Part shown: positions 57,349-64,000 of the stretch, in pieces
How the letters are laid out: each line of letters opens with the position of its first letter
Numbering within the stretch: position 1 is the stretch's first letter
From: Sphagnum compactum
Taxonomy: Eukaryota; Bryophyta; Sphagnopsida; Sphagnales
DNA: 64,000 nt
NCBI GenBank assembly: GCA_965153455.1
Contig: OZ234503.1
Coordinates: forward strand, 496,001-560,000
Direction: 5' to 3'
Position numbers and translations under genes: made by a program
The notes under the pieces: model-generated
The model's database searches: none
What the model was told of the DNA's origin: nothing
What the model saw: only the letters and a program-made list of their open reading frames with translations

Positions 57349-57617
57349 ATATCAGCAGCAGTACCAAGCTGACGGATACTGGCCAATCTTCTATTTCAGT
57401 GCCGGAGAAGGCACTCAATTTTGAAGCAGAATCTTCTAGCAAAGGTTCAGGACATGGAACTAGTGTGTTTGGTGAAGTGGGTGCCATTACAAGGGCGAAG
57501 GATTACATTTCCTGTGCTACGGACGACATGCTTCCCTCAGAGGATATCGTTAGTGGTGGCTTCCAATGGCGGACACCCCTTGTGGTTCTCAGTGCGTGCA
57601 ATACATCAAGAGGCCAG
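57349..57617 (+). CDS. CHAT gene exon 8 with catalytic Cys motif
   Basis: Acceptor TTTGTTTACAG and donor CAG|GTGAAT; the split codon G|AT gives Asp. A Ser-rich insertion comes first (SSSTKLTDTGQSS, ESSSKGSGHGT). Then PSEDIVSGGFQWRTPLVVL leads into SACNTSRGQ with the cysteine codon at 57597-57599. His (exon 7) and Cys form the caspase-type dyad. Confidence 0.88.
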
Positions 57618-58153
57618 GTGAATTCTGTCAGCTGTTAGAAAAGTCCTGATTTTGATACAACATGTGGTGCCAATGAATTTGGATCTAGAGTAGCTTGCGG
57701 TGTTGTACAAATATATTGTAGTCTTATGCACAGTGATTTTATTTCTGGCTAATGATTTCGCAATATTTCTACCAAAAAAATTGAGGCTGCTACACATACA
57801 AAGGGAAATCAATGGAGAAACTTTCAATTGATATCATAAGCCTGAAAATCAATTCTTATGCTGGGAGTATGTCACCACCAATTGAATGGTGAGGACTGCG
57901 GATACCATGTAGGTATCACAATGGTAATACAAGGAATCACAGTGGTATCCCAAGGGTTGATCACAGGGTATCTCCAGATATCTGATGCTCTGAGCTACAT
58001 TTAGTTGGTGTCTGGTAGCTAACCTACCTCCTTCCAACTGTAGGGGGAAGCCAGCCATGATAATGTGTTTTTTGAAATAAAAAGTACTGATAATTCATGA
58101 TGGTGAAAGCTTTACCATGATCTCACAACTATTAGCATTGCATTTTTTTGTAG

Positions 58154-58797
58154 GGGTATAACGATGGTGAGGTCAACCTGCCCCGTGCGTTGATGATAGC
58201 AGGGGTTCCAGCCTCAGTAGTGTCACAATGGAAAGTTAAAGACAGTGCATCTCCGAAATTGATGAAGGCATTCTATGAGAATCTGCAACATGGGGAGGAT
58301 GTGGCTACGGCCCTTCAATCTGCAATGGTACAGCTCTCTGATCCCAAATGTGAGAATGCAAATAACATTTTTGAATGGGGTCCATTTCTAGTGTGGGGCT
58401 TGCCCACAATTCAGCTCCCCACAGAGCTCTTGACAGAGATGGCAAGAAGGGCCCTTCCTTGTAAACAACGAGTTGAATCATTGAGAGGTGCATTCAAGTA
58501 TATTATATCCAACGATATGAGGATTTGGCTCTTAAAGGAGTTGAAGGCAGTGAACACTTTCTTGGGAGCAGTGTCGAAGGCATCATGTATGCTGGATGAC
58601 AATGTTATCATCGACGCCATTGTCGCCACAGAAAATCTGCTTGAAACTGCATGTCATCTTCAAGTATCGAAAGATGTCATTGCTTTGGCTGAAGAGTTTT
58701 ATGTGTTATTGCCCTTTGAACAATTCAGAAGGATTGAAGTTGCATTAGAGAATCGTTACAGTGGTTGTGGATCATCCTCCAGGAAAATCTTCATCTG
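58154..58797 (+). CDS. CHAT gene exon 9: end of CHAT domain and first helical module
   Basis: Acceptor TTTTTTTGTAG and donor CTG|GTATGA, phase 2 at its end. GYNDGEVNLPRALMIAGVPA and SVVSQWKVKDSAS are the C-terminal CHAT helix and strand; FEWGPFLVWG closes the domain. A helical module of about 95 residues follows (from RVESLRGAF to ALENRYSG) that recurs in exon 10. Confidence 0.88.
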
Positions 58798-59212
58798 GTA
58801 TGAGTGTAACATCTTCCTATTGTCTTATTTCTTTTTCTTTTTCTCAATCCCTAGTTACTTGTTAGTTGAAGGCAAGGAAGGTACTTACATTCAAACTAAT
58901 AGATAAATGTGGGAGTCATTATGTGCAGATATATACACACCTTGACACACTTGAAATGAATATTTGAGATTTAAGATTGATTTAGGATTATGAGTACTTT
59001 GGTGTAAAAGTAAGTTTAACAAAGGTCCTGAAAGTGGAAGCTTTCCTAAGTGATGTTGGTGTAAGGTTATGAAGTACTTTAGTGTAAGAATATTTAACAA
59101 AGCTAAAAGTGCTAATTTGTAGGAAGTTATGTAGAATTTAATCATTGAAAGTTATTGTACTTTGATGATAATTCTCTAGTCTAATATGTTGTTTGGTGGT
59201 TCTTGGATGAAG

Positions 59213-60037
59213 GAGACATATAATGCACGTGCAAGCCATGAAGGGCAATCATCAAATGGCTTTGGACTATGCCAATAAGATACTGAAAGCCATGTCTGCA
59301 AATAGTGAATATATGTCTTTATGCTCAGCAGAGATAGCGATAATTTTGAGACTTATGGGCAAGTATGAAGAAGCTTTGCAGGAATTTGATGGTTACTTGG
59401 AAATGTTCGAGCCTACATATGGGGATTTGATCCAGATTTGTTATCTCAAGTATTTAATGGATGATAAAAGGGGAGCATTTCAATACGCTCTACGAGCCAA
59501 AAGGCTTGAGGGTGAGTTAGATAAGCCTGGCTATGGGGCATTTTGTTTGGGCATCCAAGCATTGCCTGATGAGTTCCGTCAGAGGCTTTGGATTGTTGAT
59601 GAGAGTGCATGGCCAGAACTATCATCCTTTGATTGGGGGCCACACAGAGAGCTTTGGACAGAGAATGCGAGAAAGTCTCTTGATGCAAAACGGCAATCTG
59701 AGTCATTGAAGAGGATATTCAATCGTATGGCAGGGAAAAACATGACAGTAGATCTTTTGTTCAAGTCCATCAACACTTTTTTAGAATTAGCATTTTGCAA
59801 TGCATGTGCGGTTGAAGAGGAAGTTGTTATTAAGGCCATCTTCGCTATTGAAGAATTGCCCACACTCACTAATCATCCTCTTGTCTCCAAGGAGGTCACT
59901 GCATTGATTGAAGAGTTTTATAAAGTATTGTCCATTGAGCAATTAAACATGGTTGAGCTTGAGTTGGAGAAGCGCCAGGACACAGACTTTATTCACAGGG
60001 GGGTTGTTGATTTCGAAAGTTTCATGTTTGAATTCCG
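59213..60037 (+). CDS. CHAT gene exon 10: TPR-like part and second helical module
   Basis: Acceptor GGATGAAG and donor CCG|GTATGA; 825 bp with phase 2 at both ends, so it can be copied without breaking the frame. It begins with a TPR-like part (MALDYANKILKAM, LRLMGKYEEALQEFDGYL, AFQYALRAKRLEG). The FDWGP link and a module like that of exon 9 follow: SESLKRIFNRM, FKSINTFLELAF, VSKEVTALIEEFY, VELELEKR. Confidence 0.85.
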
Positions 60038-60222
60038 GTATGAAACTAATGATTTCCCCCTCCTCTTTATTCGCGTTCCTTTCTAACTAGTCACATTAAA
60101 GTTGAAAGTGGCGTAAATATATTTTGTGCACACAACAATATCACAGTGCTATTACATGTTTTGTATGCCATACAATGAACGAGTCTATTAATTTTAGTTG
60201 GTTGGTGGTTGTTTGTTGGAAG

Positions 60223-60663
60223 GAGGCATGTTATGTACACGCAAGCAATGGAAGGTTGTCATCCAGTTGCTTTGGACTATGCTAACAAAATGATTGAAGT
60301 CAATCAAAGGCATTCAAACCACTCATGCAAGGTTCCAGCGAATTGACTGACCTTTATCTTAGGCAAGAGAAAGCGGTGATTTTCAGACTCATGGGCAAGT
60401 GGAAAGAAGCTTTGGAAGAATTTGGACACTTATTGGATGTTGAAGAGGATTACGACTGTCTGATCCAAGTCAGTTATCTCAAGCGTCTGATGCAGGATGA
60501 AAGTGGAGCATTGGATTATGCTCGCCGTGCCAAAAAAATACTTCAGGGTGAAGAGCAGTTGCATAGCCCAAGCCATCGTCCTTTTTGTTTGGGCTTTAAA
60601 TACCCTGATGAACACCACGAGTGGATTTTGAATGTTGATGATTGAGAGCGCTGAAGCAACATT
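60223..60663 (+). pseudogene. CHAT gene exon 11: broken tandem copy of exon 10
   Basis: Acceptor TGTTGGAAG at the same place and phase as exon 10. MYTQAMEGCHPVALDYANK and then AVIFRLMGKWKEALEEFGHL, LMQDESGALDYARRAKK match exon 10 closely. A frameshift near 60310-60325 and a TGA at about 60643 break it. The sequence is cut off at 60663 by the CACTA-like end, so the second half of the module is missing. Confidence 0.82.
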
Positions 60664-62823
60664 CACTACTAAAAATATGGTCTTTTGTGACTAGTGAGAA
60701 CGGACAAAATTAGGTCATAATGGACATTTTGTGGGGGAACTCTATTACATGAGCTGTGACCCTTGAGCCATGGGCCCTTAGCACTCATGAAGAAGCTCTT
60801 TTCCATGAGCGATGAGTAGATGAAATTCATTAGTTGGTGTGGATGAATATATTCATTTTGGAATGAACACATGTTAGCAATGGATGACCATATGTGTTCA
60901 TGGATAAAAATAATTCCCAAATACTTCCCATTAATTCAATATCAAGCACCAGCTATTAATTAATTATATTAGAATGAATGATTTGCACACACTTGCTTAA
61001 AGATGAAGGACTTTATAACATATACAAGATACTTGGTCGAAAAATCAATGTTGTCCAAATATTTGGATAAAGTTGAGTTATGCCCCTTGCATACTATGTT
61101 TTCTTTCATGTCATAGAGCAGGTAATGTCATAGGGTCAATGCAAGCTATAGTGATTCACTTTTTGCATCACAATATCAGTTTTTTTGATATAAATGTGAA
61201 TTCAAGGATCGATTGTATTTTAAATTCTAAAAAATTTCAATAGAGACTTACTTTGAGATTACTAACTTGAATGTGCATAATGATATATGTATTTATTATC
61301 CATTACTTGCAAAATTAAAAGATTTATGAACTTATAAAGTGAATTGAATGGATTGTGCGCCTCACCAATAGGTTTTTTATATGAATTTCAAAATGATCCA
61401 ATAATTGATATTACGATTGTTAGAGACTCCATTTTAAATGGCAAATATATTAATAAAATTAAGTTTTAAGGATTTTGTAACATCTCAATTGAAGGTTATT
61501 CTTAATGAACTTTTTGTTCTTTTTTGTTGGTGTTAAAAGAATTTGTTAGTGCATAAGTTCATATCACTATAAAAAATTATTCATTTTATTAGGGTGTTTT
61601 TTCACACATGAAGTTTAGAGTTCTATTGGACTATGAATCACAAATTTTTCATGTTTTTCATTTTTGATTTTTACACTTCACACCACAAATGTTTGATATG
61701 TTCAATTTTGAGTAAAGAGGATAATAAAATATTGATGAGAAAATAAAGATCGTACTTTGAAATTGTTGTGTTCTGTCAGATTTGTTGTTAGCTAACATTC
61801 ATAGTATGGACAAACCCATTTTTTTATCATCCTAAACATTGTCCTAACACCACTACTACCATCAAATGTGGCAAGACTTTTATATAACTAACCCAACAAA
61901 ATAATATTGCAATATCATGCTCATTTTGGGAGCTAAAACAAATTATGTTGTGTTTTTGTGGGGGGTGGAGGGGGAGGCTCGGGCACAACAAGAGTAGAAA
62001 AGAAAATTAAAATGCAAGCCTTCTTTTTGTGCCTTTCTTCACCTTGTTTGCTTTTTCCTTTATCTTCATTTAACTTAATCTCATGGGTTTGTTTTTTGTT
62101 TTTTTCTCTTTGGGCTTAGATAGTGTACCTCAACCTTGCCATTTTGCTTGTGCTTTAACTAAATAGTGTTCAAGGTTTTTTATGTAGCTAACCAAAAAGA
62201 AAAAGAAAAAGGTGTAATTAATTGGTTATGATAGTAATAAACATTAGTTGGGCTTTTAAAAGCCTTGAACATTTCATATTTCGACCCTTTTCATATTTCT
62301 TTTTTTTCATTTTGATCACCTTCATCCAATGAACTTTGGATTATGTTGCATGTTTTCACTTTTAATTGAAATACTTGCATGTAAAAACCTTTGTGTAAAT
62401 TGCATTTTATTTATATTAGAAACAATCGATAAACAAAAGTGGTGGTGGTGGTTTCCAAGAAAAGAGGATAAAAAATTTGATGAGTTTTTCAAATTTTTGG
62501 GCTTGAAAGAGGGGAGAGGTTTGCAAATTTTGGAGTGATGGATTCTTTAAAGGTGAAGAAATAGTGGGAGGATTGATTGTTTATAAATGTAAAAGAGCAA
62601 GAAAGGAAAGGAAGCAAACAAATTTAGGGTTAGGAAAAAGGAAAGGGAGGGAAGAAGAAGCAATCGCTGCAATGCAATAAAAGGTGTCCTTGTACACCAA
62701 GTGATTTCATTGGATTTTGAGTGAATTCACTGGTTTTAGTGAACGGGGATTAGTGGGGAAATAGTGAATTCACTGGTCTAATGAATGAGGATTAATGAAC
62801 TGCACCCACATTTTGTAGTAGTG
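60664..62823. mobile_element. Candidate non-autonomous CACTA-like element (2160 bp)
   Basis: The left end CACTACTAAAAATATGG and the right end, reverse complement CACTACTACAAAATGTGG, form imperfect terminal inverted repeats. The right end also holds short repeats built on GTGAATTCACTGGT. The interior is AT-rich and non-coding. The flanking triplets ATT and AAT are not a direct duplication, so the limits or the class may be wrong. Confidence 0.45.
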
Positions 62824-64000
62824 AATCAGTCAATCATCCATTTGTTGTGATTTGTTTGTGTTAACGAGATTTCTTGCCATTGAATCACCAAGGGCCAGGA
62901 GACATGATCGAGCAATTGGTGTACAACACCAGTGGTGTTGTGAGTAATGGTATTGGTGATGGTAGTAGTAGCCTCCCGATGGCAGCACATGGGAAGAATA
63001 TGTCCTTTGTTTCTACATCATTTATAATGGATGGCTATTTTCTACCAATGTCTCGTTCTCACCGTGGCTTATTTCGCTCTTGAGCACCGCATTTGCGGCA
63101 ATCCCGACCGTAATGCAGGGAATGTCTATTTGCTCTTAGCCAACAACTTGGCTGAACACAACTGGGTCGTCCTACTCAAGCATCATAATACCGGGAGTCA
63201 CCAGTTCATGTGTCCAGCAGGACCATCAAACTTACATATTAATGGTTGTCAAAGACTTCACGAATTTTGTTTTCGTTTTTTCTTATGCATGCGTTGTTGC
63301 AGAACATTGATAGCTAGACTATCAAATCTTTTACTGTCTTGACAAAACCAATGGCTTGCAACAATCAGGAAAGGTAAATAGAACAAAATACACTCAGTAA
63401 TTTATGATTATAGCAAAGAGCAGCCTGATCACACTTGGTACTGCTTGTAAAGGTAAACCAGGGCAAAAGATAAAAAACTTCTGAAGGATGCAGCCCTTGT
63501 GTGATCACCAAAACTGGTCTGCAAACTGAAAAAGAACACAATGCTAGCTCTATTGCCAACCATGAGTTCTAAAGCCCTTGCCATGTTGATGTCTGATGGA
63601 GATGTTATTCATACCATCCATCTATATATGAGCTTCATTTCTTGCAACTATGATCTTATAGGATTTCGTAGATACAACCACAATCATGCGTTACACAAGG
63701 TGACTGCCAGTTTTGGTTCATGGGAGGATGTTCCCTCCATGTATCCATCCCAGTTGTCACAGTTCTAGAAACACAAATCATGTCATCCTGCTTCTGATCA
63801 CACTTTCTTCCATGCTACACAAGGAAGAGAAAGAAGTGGCAAATTTCTGCCATTCATTTGTGGATTTGCAGTAACCTGACCAGTGAAACTCCCATTCTCT
63901 GATATGTTAATATTGTAGCAATTTGGGTCACGATGAGGTATTCTCTGAATGGGTTTGCAGGAACAGTGGGCAACGATTAAGTGATTTCCAGTGCTTGCAC
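62824..64000. other. No recognisable gene
   Basis: Open frames at 62874-63083 and 63541-63768 on the plus strand are short and match nothing I know. No splice-supported exon was seen. Confidence 0.4.

Larger units (their letters stand above)
51828..60663 (+). pseudogene. CHAT-domain peptidase with TPR-like repeats, multi-exon, frameshifted
   Basis: Exons read from splice sites: 51828-52076, 52970-54180, 54298-54688, 54908-55533, 55809-55934, 56054-56287, 56756-57241, 57349-57617, 58154-58797, 59213-60037, and a broken one from 60223. The N-terminal half is a large helical region of unknown fold. The CHAT caspase-like domain spans 55400-58430 with the His motif HLGVHG and Cys motif LSACNTSRGQ. 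TPR-like and helical modules follow. CHAT proteases are known best from bacteria, often fused to TPRs; substrate and role here are unknown. Phases agree across most junctions, but exons 4 and 7 each need a frame change, and the start codon was not found. Recent pseudogene, or a real gene with consensus indels. Confidence 0.8.

Noticed and set aside
62329-62538. 69-codon open frame near the right end
   Set aside because: Lies inside the candidate CACTA-like element, has low-complexity Trp and Lys runs and no homology I recognise.

Overview
The window looks like a repeat-dense stretch of a land-plant nuclear genome. Evidence for this is the intron-containing gene with GT/AG splice sites, the plant-type mobile elements (Ty3/gypsy chromoviruses primed by initiator Met-tRNA, an L1-clade LINE, CACTA tnp2, hAT, copia, Helitron) and degenerate TTTAGGG telomere-type repeats in an intron. 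The second gypsy lineage (2349-5030) and the L1 without a poly(A) tail lean me towards a seed-free lineage (bryophyte, lycophyte or fern), but the species cannot be fixed from sequence alone.

Layout. 1-2348: 5' part of a minus-strand Ty3/gypsy element (element 2) with its 5' LTR, inserted into the pol gene of an older, different gypsy element (element 3, 2349-5030, broken), whose leader side carries a 155-bp tandem repeat. 6340-9272: degraded CACTA/tnp2 transposase (minus strand) beside dispersed subterminal-like repeats and an exon-like segment. 10464-26084: a nearly complete Ty3/gypsy chromovirus (element 1, plus strand) with two LTRs. A reverse-orientation solo LTR (15800-16808, 5-bp target duplication) sits in its chromodomain, and a 7.4-kb L1-type LINE (18377-25748, 14-bp target duplication) sits in its 3' LTR. 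The insertion order can be read directly.

26085-51800 is AT-rich and holds no convincing intact host gene. It contains a Helitron-like element with a paralogous empty site, a 144-bp tandem repeat, a long imperfect inverted repeat, and decayed fragments of hAT, copia and gypsy elements.

51828-60663 holds the only substantial host-type gene: a multi-exon protein with a CHAT (caspase-HetF-associated with TPRs) peptidase domain showing the His and Cys motifs, followed by helical and TPR-like modules. A symmetrical phase-2 exon is tandemly duplicated at its 3' end. The second copy is broken and is cut off by a candidate CACTA-like insertion (60664-62823). The gene carries at least two apparent frameshifts, so it is either a recent pseudogene or affected by consensus indel errors. 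The last kilobase has no recognisable gene.
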